This document shows, in pieces, positions 26,574 to 38,644 of a stretch of 64,000 bases of DNA (within the stretch, counting starts at the first letter, position 1; each line of letters starts with the position of its first letter). The position numbers and the translations under genes are program-made. Under the pieces are notes generated by a model. The model was not told where the DNA came from. It worked only from the letters and a program-made list of their open reading frames with translations, and did no database searches. The stretch comes from Lutraria lutraria (taxonomy: Eukaryota; Mollusca; Bivalvia; Venerida; Mactridae), in NCBI GenBank assembly GCA_964023205.1, contig OZ026847.1, forward strand, positions 12,593,182 to 12,657,181. The letters run 5' to 3'.

Positions 26574-26951
26574 AGTCCCATGAGCTTTTTGCTATAAAAA
26601 TATATTAAAAAAACAAACATTTGCTGATATTATCCCAAGATAATTATTACCGACGAAACAAGCCATTTTTCTTCTAAAAACACTCATTTCGCTGTTAATT
26701 TTGCTTTTGTAAACTTGAAACATATAGAACGCGTGACGTCACTTAATGACGTGTGCATAATATGACTGCGGGAAAACACAGTTGTTCTATAAATAGTATT
26801 TATTTCAATGATATTGAATAAAATACGATAGTGGTTTTTGAAACATTTTTCCTTTCTATAAAGTATGCACGGGAAGAAAACACACCGGATTCCTTTGTTA
26901 TAGAACAAACAGAAACTATTAGGACCGATAAATTTATATGATTATGAGACT
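26574..26951 (-). mobile_element. TTAA MITE with CRE palindrome, copy 1
   Basis: Flanked by TTAA on both sides (26,570-26,573 and 26,952-26,955). Terminal inverted repeats start AGTCCCATGAGCTTTTTGCT at the left and the complement of AGTCTCATAATC at the right. Same family as 54,486-54,837 and 62,393-62,753, in the opposite orientation. Contains a perfect TGACGTCA at 26,734-26,741. No coding capacity. TTAA duplication fits piggyBac- or Kolobok-type mobilisation; which of the two is not decided. Confidence 0.85.
26734..26741. promoter_or_regulatory. CRE-like palindrome TGACGTCA in MITE copy 1
   Basis: Perfect 8-bp bZIP/CREB consensus palindrome, embedded in GTGACGTCACGCG, which is kept in all three MITE copies. 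Binding is not shown. Confidence 0.5.
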
Positions 26952-27540
26952 TTAAAATTACTATAAATGTATAATAACGTCATCCGAAGTTCTGTAACAT
27001 GAACCCCGCTGTTTATTACGTAACACGACATAAATAAAAATAATGAAAACACGTATCGAAATCACGAGGCACCGTTCCCTAGATTAACATTTCCGCTACA
27101 AAATACCGAAACCGCTTTGAAATCCGTCATTAAAAAGGGCGACAATCTTAATTCGAAAATGACACCTACTGTGTTTTAAGCGGGTAATTTACAATAAGAG
27201 TGTCAGACGTTTCGTAAAGCATCCCATTCAATTTTGATAGCCAATCAAAATTTAAACCACTGCCAAGACATTTTCATAACAAATGATTGTCATTAACGAA
27301 TTAATATTATCACATCATATCAATACAATGACAACACGTTATCTAGAGATAGGTAACGCTGATGAAGTGAAGTCGATAAAGGTGTACACTGTTAATCGCA
27401 ATAAGACACTTTTTTTTGCGCGTTCGGTTAGACTTTTGTGTTGCTTGGTATTAATGTATGATATTTAATCTTTGTAAATAACTTAAACTACTATGTCTAT
27501 GCTTTAGCATAATTTATGAAGCTAGAACCGATGCCTTAGA

Positions 27541-30149
27541 TATTCCACAATTTCGGAGTTTTTCAGATGTTTCTTGGCCCCAAATTTCTAAGTATAAACA
27601 AAAGAATACTTTTCAAGGTCAAAGGGAATTATTCTGCATCATGATAAATAAACATCACGTATCACAATATAAACACTGAAATAACTTACGTGTCTATCTT
27701 TAAGAATCGGGAAAATTACGTTTCTTTAAATATTTCGTATCACATTCCAATTAGATCTGATTCAATAGTTTCCCTTCCTCGAAAAGAAATTATCACACAC
27801 GTCAGACTAGTTCAATTGAACTCTCATTTGTCAACCAGGAGTTCGGTCTGACATTTTCTAAATTTACTGAAATTAAATGTCAGATTCAATGATACAAATC
27901 CTTCTCTGTTCATGTTGAGACGACGCATTCGTTGAAGTGATATTGTACTGTGTGTTTTGTGTGATAGGATTCAACTAGGCCACGGTTCGTCGAAGAACGT
28001 ACGGGATGATATTATTTATGTTTATGCATATAAGTCCACAAAGTATCGTGTTTTCGGTTACCCAACCGTCTCTTATTTGGCGCCTTCATAACGTTTCTTA
28101 CCATACAATCCAGCAAATATAGTAAGTAGTTGGGGACGAAAACAACTTCAAAAATTCGCAAACGTATGATTACAAGATTTAAATAGTATTTTACATACAT
28201 ACCAGATATTGTGGTCAAGTGTTCGTCAGCTTTGCTTTTTTCTAGTCTAGTGCTGTAAATTTTGTCAGAATATTTAAACTCGAAATGTTTATTACTCATT
28301 CTGTTAGGATAGCAATAAACTGTACGGGGTGTTGCAACCACGTGAAATGACACATATATCTAATTAGGAAATACCGGAATGTCAAGTGATACATTATACA
28401 GTACGGTTAGGTTTACGGACGTAATAGTTAATGTTACCTAATAAGATTTGTCAAATGCAAATGGGAGAATTGGTATTGATGATATGTAACATTTATTTGT
28501 TTAATATGTAATTAGAAAACTGCTTACACAATTAGCAAAACTATTTAGCTATAAATCGTATTATCGGAAAAATGTCCTAGCTAATTTTACCATTAGATCA
28601 CATTTCAGCTACTAACCATATACGTAACTGAATTAATCACTTAGCCCAGTAACGCAATTAAAATGATGTACTAAGTTATAAGCTACGGTGGCAATACGTT
28701 CTCTTGTGTTTTTCACGTTTCAAAGAAACAACCATTCGACGTAAATGACACAAACAACCTCGCACAAACACTATTTCAGTCGTTTGCTTGAAGCACATGC
28801 TTTTAATTTATTTCATTTGTAAAATTCATTCCTAAAGCGCGTGCAGCTAGATATCAAGATATATCATGCATGCCGTTAGTTCCTCTTAGATACCCACTAA
28901 ATACCTACATTAACGACAAACATACATGTTGTTATCATGTCAAACATTTGGTTGTAAGGATACATAGTCAATTAATTTTGCATTTGTAAATTTTTCGATA
29001 CTTTTTGTAGTTGTCTTTAAGCAGGAAAAACGGTAAAAATGTATGAGACGCTCAACATTTCTTGATCGTACAAGTATTGGTAATTTTATACCGTAAAACA
29101 TCTCATTTAAATGATCAATTGTTACTTTAATTATTACCTTGTACGGATAATGATTCCTACGATACGCATGTAGAAAACTCATCACTCCAAATTACTACAT
29201 GTACTTGCCCAAAGTCCATTAACTCAAACCCCACCCATCGCATAGGAACATACAAAAACAATTGGTTCAAAATTGTGCGGTTTATATTTACCATTTCAAG
29301 ATTCTTTCATTAGTTTGTCATGGTAAGTGTCATGAGAAGTTGTTGACGAATACGGTCTGGTGTTGCTGTAGAGACCGATTTAAGATCGGCATTTCCTGTA
29401 TATGTTGAAACCCTGGCACGTGAAGACTGGTGCCTATTGTTATTCAAGATATATCCGCTGGCTGATATATTTTGCTGGCTTTTCTACAAGCCCATACTGA
29501 TCAACAATGGTTATTACACACGATCCTAACTTTCTGTCCCAACTATAACCCATAAAACTTGATAACATTAAACAGACATTTATGCTCCGACTTAACTAGA
29601 CGATCCATTACATTAGTTCCGACAATCAATTTATTCCAGACAAGCATTTGCACTAAAGTTTGATAAGTATGTGTAATGTAATGATATGTCTGACTAGTAA
29701 ACGATATAAAACTATTCAAACTATCTTTATTTTTTTTTATTTTCATTGGAATCGATTATTGTTAACATTAGAATCCATTTTATGTGAGATTCAAGACCTC
29801 AACCACATGAAGTTATTTTAGCATATGGGTCACAATGTTGTCAGACTTAAAAACAAAAACCACAAATCTGATCTCTCTTCCAAAACAGTATTATTTGAAA
29901 TGATGTTGCTGTTCAATGTTTAGATATATAATCAGACCTATTTTGATGGAATAGTGATATATTATCATCATTTAAAATGTAAGATTCGAGGTTGGTTAAA
30001 GTTTTCAAGCCATACTGCCCTCCGTCGCATATGGTGATAACATATTGTAGATTCCTTTTAGTGATACACAATGCGTTTGAAAATAAAATATTGCAAATGA
30101 AATAAGCAGTGCTGTACAAACACCAAGCAAGACTTGTGAATAAAAGCAG
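27541..30149. other. Non-coding stretch, one weak exon-like ORF
   Basis: A minus-strand frame at 28,012-28,353 runs through KIYSTRLEKSKADEHLTTIS and then meets a donor-like GGTATGTATG near 28,205. Composition up to that point is less AT-biased than chance, but no family is recognised. I leave it uncalled. Confidence 0.25.
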
Positions 30150-30975
30150 CCTTTGCTTTTTGTTGTTCGGTACGAACAATAAAGTTATTACCGTATTTCA
30201 AAAATCGCTCAGTTTTCACTTTTCCTGCATACCGAACAGCTTCCATTAACCTAGCTTCCGCCTAAGAATATAGTTCCGATATTTCAATTCAATGGCTAAA
30301 TACAAATTCAAATATTACGTGTATTTAAGTCAAAATTACATGGCTATGTAATATCGTAAACGAGCAATACAAAGTGGTAAACAATCTAAACAAGCCTGTC
30401 CCTCGGGTTACTACAATAATTACTGTCAGTACACACATTTCAAGGAAGGATGTCGTCACAATTCTCGTGCTGTATATGCTAATTTAGTCTGGTTCCAAGC
30501 TTCTATTGTAAACGTACAGAAGTCATCATAGAATTCATGGACGATGCGATGATAAATGTGAGTCACCCAGATATTTAAAAAAGTGATTCATCGAAGTGTT
30601 TCCATCGATTAATTTAATGCTTATAACGTTTAACCTTTTTCTTCGAGCATGTCTTCTGTATAATATATTACATTCTGCATAAGATGAGTATTCAAAGAGG
30701 CAGGTAATGTAAACTATATATAATATTATGCTAATTGCTAAGCTACTTTTGGTGATCAGATGGGAAACATAAATCAAAGTATTGAAAGCATATGGAACGG
30801 GAACAACTGTAACAACTGCATAGCGGGTGTAGAAAAACGTTCGTAGTACTTATGTCTGCATGAAATTCATGCGCGAGCTATTGTTCTTTTTCCAAAAACT
30901 CACCCTACATAGAAATCAACTGTCGACTGATTTGTAGTTCAGAACAACATCAGAACCTTCAGAGCTTTGATTTTT
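30150..30975 (+). mobile_element. Family G repeat element, copy 1
   Basis: About 825 bp beginning TTGTTGTTCGGTACGAACAA and ending CAGAACCTTCAGAGCTTTGA. The ends form short imperfect inverted repeats (TTGTTGTTCGGTAC and, on the complement of the other end, CTGTTGTTCGGAAC). Shared internal blocks with the other copies: TTTTCCTGCATACCGAACAG, CCAGATATTTAAAAAAGTGA, CTACTTTTGGTGATCAGATG. Three more copies occur at 42.5, 55.9 and 60.1 kb. Non-coding, so non-autonomous or a fragment. Superfamily unassigned. Confidence 0.85.
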
Positions 30976-31087
30976 TGTTGGTTCGCTAACTTTATTATTT
31001 AAATACTTATTACCGATATTAAGAATACCAACTAACAAAGGAGTTTCTCCTAGGTATTGATTTCACAGGGTTTAACATCGCATCAAT

Positions 31088-31275
31088 GGCTAAGTCCTTT
31101 ATGTGGCCTTCCAGCTCTATCGGCGTATGACATAAAGACCCCGGGTCATACACCTGGGTAGAACCACTCCCCTGACGTAAGCTAGCTGGACAGCATCCTC
31201 ACATATGACATTAAGTTCCGGACGGGATTCGAATTCATTTGACTTCGGAGGTCATCTGTGTTTGGATTTTGTTAG
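31088..31275 (-). mobile_element. tRNA-derived SINE
   Basis: Read on the minus strand: a B-box-like GAATTCGAATCCCGTC, then GTGAGGATGCTGTCCAGCTA, GGTTCTACCCAGGTGTATGA and a GCTGGAAGGCCACATAAAGG tail. The order and wording match a SINE type common in bivalves (general knowledge). The core is shared with 6,591-6,616. Confidence 0.8.
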
Positions 31276-33024
31276 TCGTTAAAACCATTATTCACGAGCC
31301 TCCTTCTTGGAATGATTGTCAGAGATAAGGTGGTTTCTGCTTAGAGGACGAAAAATGGGTTCCCAGTTACAGCTTACCCAACCAACTCAATGATTTCTGC
31401 AGGCCAAGTATTAATTTTCGATCTCAAGTCATTTTTCTTGCCAATATTTACATTTCCACATGAACATAATTTCCAAGCTGAAATGCATTTAAAACAGGTT
31501 CACTCAACCCTGAATTTTTAGGAACGTAAGCGGAAACCAGGTTTTTTTATTAACATTATTTGTCAAGTTTCTTATTCTTGCAGAACTCTTAAAATCTCAG
31601 TCGCAAAGCCCTTTTTGTTGTTTACATGAAAATGGCTACTTTTTAATTTATTTTTGTTGTTCTGATTTTGATACGGAATCAAATACCGAACTCGTATTTA
31701 TGTGTAAAATAAACAGTACATCATTCCCAATTTAGACACACGTTAATTTAAGAATTCTAAAAAAGCAAAGATAACCATTCAAGAACTATAAAAAATAAAA
31801 AAGTGGTAAAATACCATGGACTGAAGTTGATTTTATGGACAAAATGAACACGGTGGTCTCATATAATAGAAAACCAATTTCATGAAGATGCAATAGGCAA
31901 TGGATAAAAAAAATCACAGGACACATAATATATGAACACGGTGATTTTACTCCGTGAAACACCGCCACCTACATCACTTAATGATTTCCGAACACCATGT
32001 CGCACAATATGAAACACCATTGTTTCCAAAAGAATTTTCTTTTTTTTCAGTCATTGTTATTCGAAATCAAATGCGGTAAACATCTTTGAACAGGAATACT
32101 ATTTCAGGAATAAGCCACCTTCTATTGTTTTAATTTTTTTCGTGTGTTTTTTTTAATAAATAGAACAGCAAAGATTATCACCGTGTATTGTTTTGAAAGT
32201 TTTGAATAACTAGGTCTAAAAAGACTAGCATCGTAAAGCCAATATTTCGGTCTATTGAAATGAACACAAACTGTCGAACATTGATGGTTTTATTATACTT
32301 AATAGATCATTTTGATTCTATCATGATTACTTCAAACACTAAAGTAACATATCTATCAGAAACAATAGCGTGACAACAAACTGTTCGTTTCAATTTTATA
32401 TAATGCAGAGAACATAGTTATGTTGTCAATTCATCTTTAAATAACATACGTACGTTTAAACTATAGAATCATTATGGAAATTATAACTAAATGGAATGAA
32501 TAACTTTAATGGAAGTTAAAGTCCACCTTGCTTTCGACAAAATACTTTTCCTTAAGCAATTACAAATGACTTATTGCATAATTGCTCGCGAAACGTAGCT
32601 ACCTGGTAATTCATGTAATAATTCAAAAAACAAACATTCGCTTCAGTAATTTCGCTTTTTGTAGCATTAAGCGTACACTGAAGTTCGATATACATGTCAG
32701 AATCATTGACATATCATGCCTCATCTGTACTGAGAACATACATAGAGCATCGTTAATAATTGCAGTCATTATTTCAAAGAGGCAGACAATTGGTAGCAGA
32801 TACTTAACTGTTGTTTTTACTAAAACTAAGAAATGCGATATTACATGTAACGGACGGAATTACTTGACATGCTTTATCATTGCATTTTACTATGTAACTC
32901 AATATATATATAATAACGAAAATATATAACTATTATCTATTAATTTACTTCTATGTAATTTGATGACAGAAAAATGTAACGCACTTGTCTCTTTCAAAAT
33001 ATTTTATTAACATGTAATTCACCT
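31276..33024. other. Non-coding stretch, nothing recognised
   Basis: A 115-codon frame at 32,582-32,929 has chance-like composition. No repeats matched. Confidence 0.45.
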
Positions 33025-34599
33025 GTGGCCCGTTTCATAGACAGGTCTGAGCTATGATAACATTCAATGCATTTTATTATTATATAAGATACTTTGCGAG
33101 GTTGTAGTAATGAATATGTGACATCAAGGAAATGTTTTTTCCTCATGATAGACTAGTTAATTAAGTTTGCCAAATTATATAAAAACAATATAAATCTTAA
33201 CATAACGAAATTATATGGAATTACGAACGTTTTATACCTCATAAAGCACTGAAGCGTAAAATTCCACACCAACAGCAATCACATACATTGTTTTAGCTTG
33301 TACTGAAAACATGATTACGTTTATCTACAAGGCATTTGCGGGCATTAAGCCATATGAATAATAAAAAATGCCATACATATAAATATATTTAAACACCAGT
33401 TGTAGCAAACCTACGCTGAAGTACCATAATGCGCTGGACTTTCTACGCAGATTGATGTGAATGTGAAACCAGCTTGGATGTGGAAAATAACATTCTGTAC
33501 GAATTGAGTCGATTTGGGTTTAACGGAAATTTGGTTTTATATCACTCGGCTCTCTCCAAAGCATAAACAGTCCATTGTAATGTTGAATTTACTCATTAAC
33601 CTACTTCATACAGATTCTAACATCCTAGACAGCTTTGTCTGGAGAATAATTATATAGATTAACTTAATACCACAAGTTGCTAAAGATATTCTGTACTTGT
33701 ATTGTCCAATTATATATATAAAACAAGACAATTACCTTTATCTTAACGTAGTCAGGGACTTTTAACAAATAATAAAAAGCTTCTTCTTTAAAGAAAGTCT
33801 GACAAGAGAAAAACATGTCTTAGACAAAACGGTTTTCCAATGAATAGGTCGTTTACTTTTTCGGCACGAAAAAATAATTCATAATTCTCATGTTTTTGAC
33901 AGAAGAAGTACTTTTTAACGTCTTAAACATCCTGGAGATGTGTTATAATGGTACAAAACTAGGGTGCGAAACCTAGTTCACTTCCAAACTGGTTTGTCAA
34001 ACCTGATATTTGTTTTCTAGAAGTTGTATGAAACCAAAAGTGGTAAATGTATTTTTAAAACCGAAACAGGAACTCATGGTTTCTTAAAACCAACCATGCA
34101 GCTCGAAGGATCAGTTTGACATGTTTCTAGTGTCCGAGCATTTGCACACTTTCCCTTTCAAAAATTGCAACAAGCATGATCGATCGGTTCAATTCAAGGG
34201 ATTCAACATAAATGGACATGCTTATTATAACTACATCAACGATAATATTGTAAAATCATTCAAAATAAAAAGGCGTTATTGCAAAACAGATCAATATACA
34301 AAATGTAATATCAATAAGTAAATGAAACATGTTTTATGTTCACCCTTGGATATCCCCTCAAAATAAATTCAAAATAGAAATGGGATAATCATTATTTATG
34401 ATTTATTAAAACTTTCAGAAATATTGTCTGTGTGCTTAATTAGTATTAAGCCCACATTTTTGTGAATTTAAAGCTTTAATTGTTTGGATCTTAAACCCTT
34501 CGTTTGTGGACTACATCTTAATTGGTTACAGTTTCATAACGAACTCTTTTGAACTGTTAACATATAACGTAGACTGATTTATTCACAACACACTTGTCT

Positions 34600-34793
34600 T
34601 TAAAGGGGCATGCCCTGGAACTGAAGCGTCTCGGACAGCAAATTGGTAAATCTTGAAATGTGTATTTTGAGTAAACTAGTGGGATGTTTTGTAAATATTT
34701 TACAGGGCTTTCATTAATTGATTTAGGCATTACAATGATACCAATTTGATTACTATTTGAGACGCTGCAGTTCCAGGGCATGCCCCTTTAAAT
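34600..34793. mobile_element. Short TTAA MITE with ~40-bp inverted ends
   Basis: Left end TTTAAAGGGGCATGCCCTGG and right end its complement. The pairing continues inward through AACTGAAGCGTCTC opposite GAGACGCTGCAGTTCC. About 190 bp in all. TTAA lies at both borders. Absent at the matching place in unit B (about 47,090-47,130). The only other notable content is a CCAATTTG/CAAATTGG pair just inside the ends. Confidence 0.85.
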
Positions 34794-35963
34794 GTTAACA
34801 TAGCCATTTCCATTTTTTTAGAATATTTACCTGAAAAGTTCATTTAGATAAAAAACGCTCAGAAATTCACGGGTACAAATTAGCTGTTTAATTGGTTTTA
34901 CATGTTGCTATTCACATGATCTAAAGTATTCGAATGATGATAATGCAATTACACAAAACGTTGGGCCATACTCTAGAAACATGGTCCGTTCCACTATCTT
35001 TAGAAAACTTGATTACTTAGTATCAACATGAAGTTGTTCAATTTACATAACATAATAGGGTTCGTCTCGTAAGGTGATAGAAACATACTATTAATGTCTT
35101 GAATAATTTGTTTAGAGTTTATTTTTGACGATCAATTTCTCATAATAAGATGTTCATTAGTGCCGTCTGGCTCTGCAAATATTGATAAAAGGTATTGCTT
35201 GTTACGGTAACTTATTACAGCCATAAAACATTCAATGTGAGTCAAAACTTGGTCATTTGTCAAGCTGTGGAAAGATTAGTATGCAACGATCAGGTTCAGA
35301 CGGTATAACCAAGACAGTTTATGAGTTCTTCGTTTGTTTGTTCGGCTTTCAGACTGCTTTCAGCCAAATTGATATATTTGTGAATTATGGGAGGGAGCAG
35401 TGATTTAAGTTAGGTTCGCTGTGAACTGTAAAGTGATTGAGGTGGCAGATTTTCTGTGTTTGTTTGATGATGATAATGGTTTTCTGCGAAGATAGCTTTA
35501 AACTAGCGCATAATTATATCCATTTTAAACAATACATTCAGTGTTCTAGATTCCCCGGAATGTTCTTTGCTAGTACAATTAGATAGATATCTTATCATTG
35601 TGTGCATTGCTATCAAATCATTATAATTCAAGTTTGAGAGAAAAAATAAATCAAATCGTATTTCAATAACAGTTTCGCAATTCCGGAATCAGGTAGAAGA
35701 TGTGACAATGTTTCCATAGATGTTTCTCACGTGTCAATCAATGAGTTATTAACATTCACTATTAAAAAGAAATGTTTCGATCGCTATTTTGATTAATACA
35801 TTTTAATAAACGAAAGGTGCTTGAAATCTGATGTTGGCATATTCACGTTACGCCTACATTCTGTACAGCAATGTAAAGGATAATTCATAAACATTAAAGT
35901 CAAGGAAAAGTCAGCAATACACAATACAGGAGCACTTATTAAACTTAATACCTGAACGTTTAA

Positions 35964-36845
35964 GGTATCTTAATTGCCTTAATACGCTAACAAACACAAA
36001 TTGATATTTAAGTTATTTACAAAGATTAAATATTATACTTTCACACCAAGCAACAATAAATCTAACTCTGCCATCAAAATAGTGATTAATTGCGAACAGT
36101 GAGCCCCTTTATCAACTTTACTTTATCAGCGTTAACCATGATCTCTAACGTGTTGTGCACTGTGTTGGTGCGATATGATACCATTTAATGTGTTAAAGAC
36201 AATAATTCGTTATTAAATATCTTACTACACATCGTAACTGGGCGTGGTTGCAATTATTAAACCGTTAACGATTAACGTTATCAAAATTAAACGCAATGCA
36301 TCCAATTATAGAAATTGATTATTTCATGAGACGATGATATTCTGACACTTATATTGCTAATTACTCGCTGAAAGAAAACACAGTAGGTGTCATCTTCGAA
36401 TCAGGATTGCCGCCTTGTTTGATGATGAATTGCAAAGCGTTTTTTTTGGGATTCTGTAGTAAAAGGTTAGAGGCAGGGAATCGTTTATCAGATTTTTGAT
36501 ATTTTATTATATTATTAATATGTAGTATTACGTAATTATCGGCACTTTGAAGGGCTCAAATAGCTTTGAAGTCGAGTATCTCGAACATGGGGTACTTATC
36601 AAAATTTTTAGACACGGTGCCCACTAAACAGGAAAAGGCATATAAAAAAAAACCTAAAAAAAAACGTTGTTCAAAAGTTTGCAATATTACGTGCAATATT
36701 GGTTTATATCAGACTGAATTGTTTTAAAACTGATTCTACACTGTCATCAAGTACTTTAATACGTTATTTTAGTATGTCATTGACTTGACTAAAGTGTCTT
36801 TAAATGGGTTAGATGTTAAAGTGACTTGGATCCGATCACGTCACC
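35964..36845 (+). mobile_element. Family K element (TTAA-type), copy in unit A
   Basis: Begins TTAA-GGTATCT like the copy at 60,520 and ends CACC-TTAA at 36,846-36,849. Shared blocks include TTTACAAAGATTAAATATTA, GTGCGATATGATACCATTTA-like sequence and AACACAGTAGGTGTCATCTT. The flanks CCTGAACGTT at the left and CGATGAAGTACTGTG at the right are found close together in unit B (48,221 and 48,358) without the element, so B represents the empty site. About 880 bp, non-coding. The right terminus is less certain than the left. Confidence 0.75.
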
Positions 36846-38350
36846 TTAAGATACAACGTTAATCTTACGATGAAGTACTGTGGTAAGGATCGCAGGAAAG
36901 GTGTGGGACGTGTTTCAGTTCTATACACTAGGCACGATAAAGAACTAGGAGATACTATTAAGAACAGAATATGAATCGGGATACAATTGCCCGCTTCTCC
37001 GGTTACTTCTCCTACCCTTTTTGTGACGGCTCTTAATAATTATCGAATGGGTCATCAAACAAACATTCTTTTCCCCTCTGTAATCCTACCAAATATTGCC
37101 ACTATGTGACAGTTTATATATATTCATGTGTCTTCCAAATCTATATCCAATCGACGGTCGATTGAGATGCTAGTTCAATCTTGTGATTACGTCTGCTTTT
37201 ATAATGGTTCAAGTCAAAGCAGCAATTTGTTAAAACTATATTCAGACATTTCTACTTAAAGTCGAAAACATGTTGAGTGCGATGGAAATCGATGAAAAAT
37301 AATTGCCGAACCAATTCTAGAAGCTCTTCGACAGCTTCAGTTTCATCTGCTGAAGAAATGATATTAGCGACAATATAATCTGAGACTTACGTATCGTCTA
37401 TCAAAGGCTTGATTAACTTTATTGTATTGTCTCCGTGGTAACTATATTAAGATATCACAAAACATTGGTGTTATTTAATTTCAAATTCCCTGTCATCTAG
37501 ATATAAAATTCCAATAAAGTCTGACGTTATATTCGATTGCTTACATTTCGTTATCAGACTCTGGTAGTGTTTATTATTTTACAAACGATGAATCACTTAA
37601 GATACAATCAGTAAGACTTTGATGTCGTGTTTGAAATTATAACAAATCGCAACAAATGCTGCCATTGTCTGATTAGCACTGATCTCAAGTTCCATCTAGT
37701 TCATTATTTAATTGTCTTTCTTTTCTTCTTTCATTTTATCTATTCCACCATTATCATACTCCCGGATGCATAAATTATTTAGATATAGATTATAATATAT
37801 TTATTTTATTGAAAGAATTTTATTACGTGTATTTCAAATTTACACATTGAAGCAAGTATTTCAATTGTATAAGGGGCACAATGCGAGGCAAATTACAATG
37901 TCAAATTAGCTTGTCGAATTAGTCGAATAGAACTCAATAGTCGAATGTCTGACTGAAAACATACTATTTCAATCTAAAGCATCAATATTAATTTTGATAA
38001 AAGACAGTAAACCTATTATACGTTTCTTCAAAAGCTAATCCATTATGTTAACATATCATTCTGGAAACAGTCCGCAATGTGTTTCTGTCCTATCTATACA
38101 GTACAGCAGATGTAATGGTTCTATTATGCATTGATTGATGGTATATACGAACACACACAGAGAGTGTCAGAAGCACATTAAGATGATATCGTAAATGTTG
38201 CACTGTGGAACATCATGTAATCCTTCAGTGCGTAAACTGTAAACAGAAATATGCTGTCATATGACAATTAAATCAAAAGATATGGTTCATGCTTTTTCCT
38301 CTCATGTGGTTTTAACTTTCTTGAACTTCAGGAAAATATAATAATAAACT

Positions 38351-38367
38351 TTTTTTTGTTTTTACAG
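38351..38367 (+). other. Splice acceptor upstream of the receptor start codon
   Basis: TTTTTTTGTTTTTACAG is a strong polypyrimidine tract plus AG, ending 6 bp before the ATG at 38,374. It implies at least one upstream non-coding exon, which I could not locate. In unit B the same place reads GATTTTGTTTTGAG, a weaker site. Confidence 0.65.
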
Positions 38368-38373
38368 GGCAAA

Positions 38374-38644
38374 ATGAATAACAGCACAGAACAGGACATT
38401 AGAGAGCCAATGTGTGTGGCTATAAAACCATTAGCAGAAACGTACTGGAAGATCCATCCTTATGTAACCCTTGCCATTTGCACGTTCGGTATTACAACAA
38501 ACATAGTTAACATTGTCATACTCTGCCAGAAGAAGATGAGGAGCTCTATTAATTGCATTCTGACTGCTATTGCCGTGTCTGATATAATTACAATGTCAGA
38601 CTACGTGCCGTATGCAATTCATTTTTATATAAATACAAACTTGT
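38374..38644 (+). CDS. Receptor exon 1 (N-terminus, TM1, TM2)
   Basis: Residues 1-90 plus one base. The donor is T/GTGAGT at 38,645. Reading on past it reaches a stop at 38,703, so the exon must splice there to link to the TM3 exon. Confidence 0.9.

Larger units (their letters stand above)
26375..27540 (-). mobile_element. Family K element (TTAA-type), minus copy, hosting a nested MITE
   Basis: Matches the copy at 60.5-62.4 kb over most of its length when read on the minus strand. Shared blocks include AACACAGTAGGTGTC, GACGGATTTCAAAGCGGT, TTTTGTAGCGGAAATGTTAA, ACGTAATAAACAGCGG and TTACGTGCGATRTT. The 5' end (CTAAGGCATCGGTTCT near 27,539) corresponds to TTAAGGTATCTGGCTT of the other copy. The element is split at an internal TTAA by the MITE at 26,574-26,951. 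About 770 bp without the insert, non-coding. Ends are degenerate. Confidence 0.75.

Noticed and set aside
32582..32929. 115-codon plus-strand ORF
   Set aside because: Chance-like composition, no recognisable motif, no support from a second copy.
38356..38373. Upstream in-frame TTG start for the receptor
   Set aside because: It falls inside the polypyrimidine tract of a splice acceptor. The first ATG at 38,374 begins a normal receptor N-terminus with glycosylation sequons.
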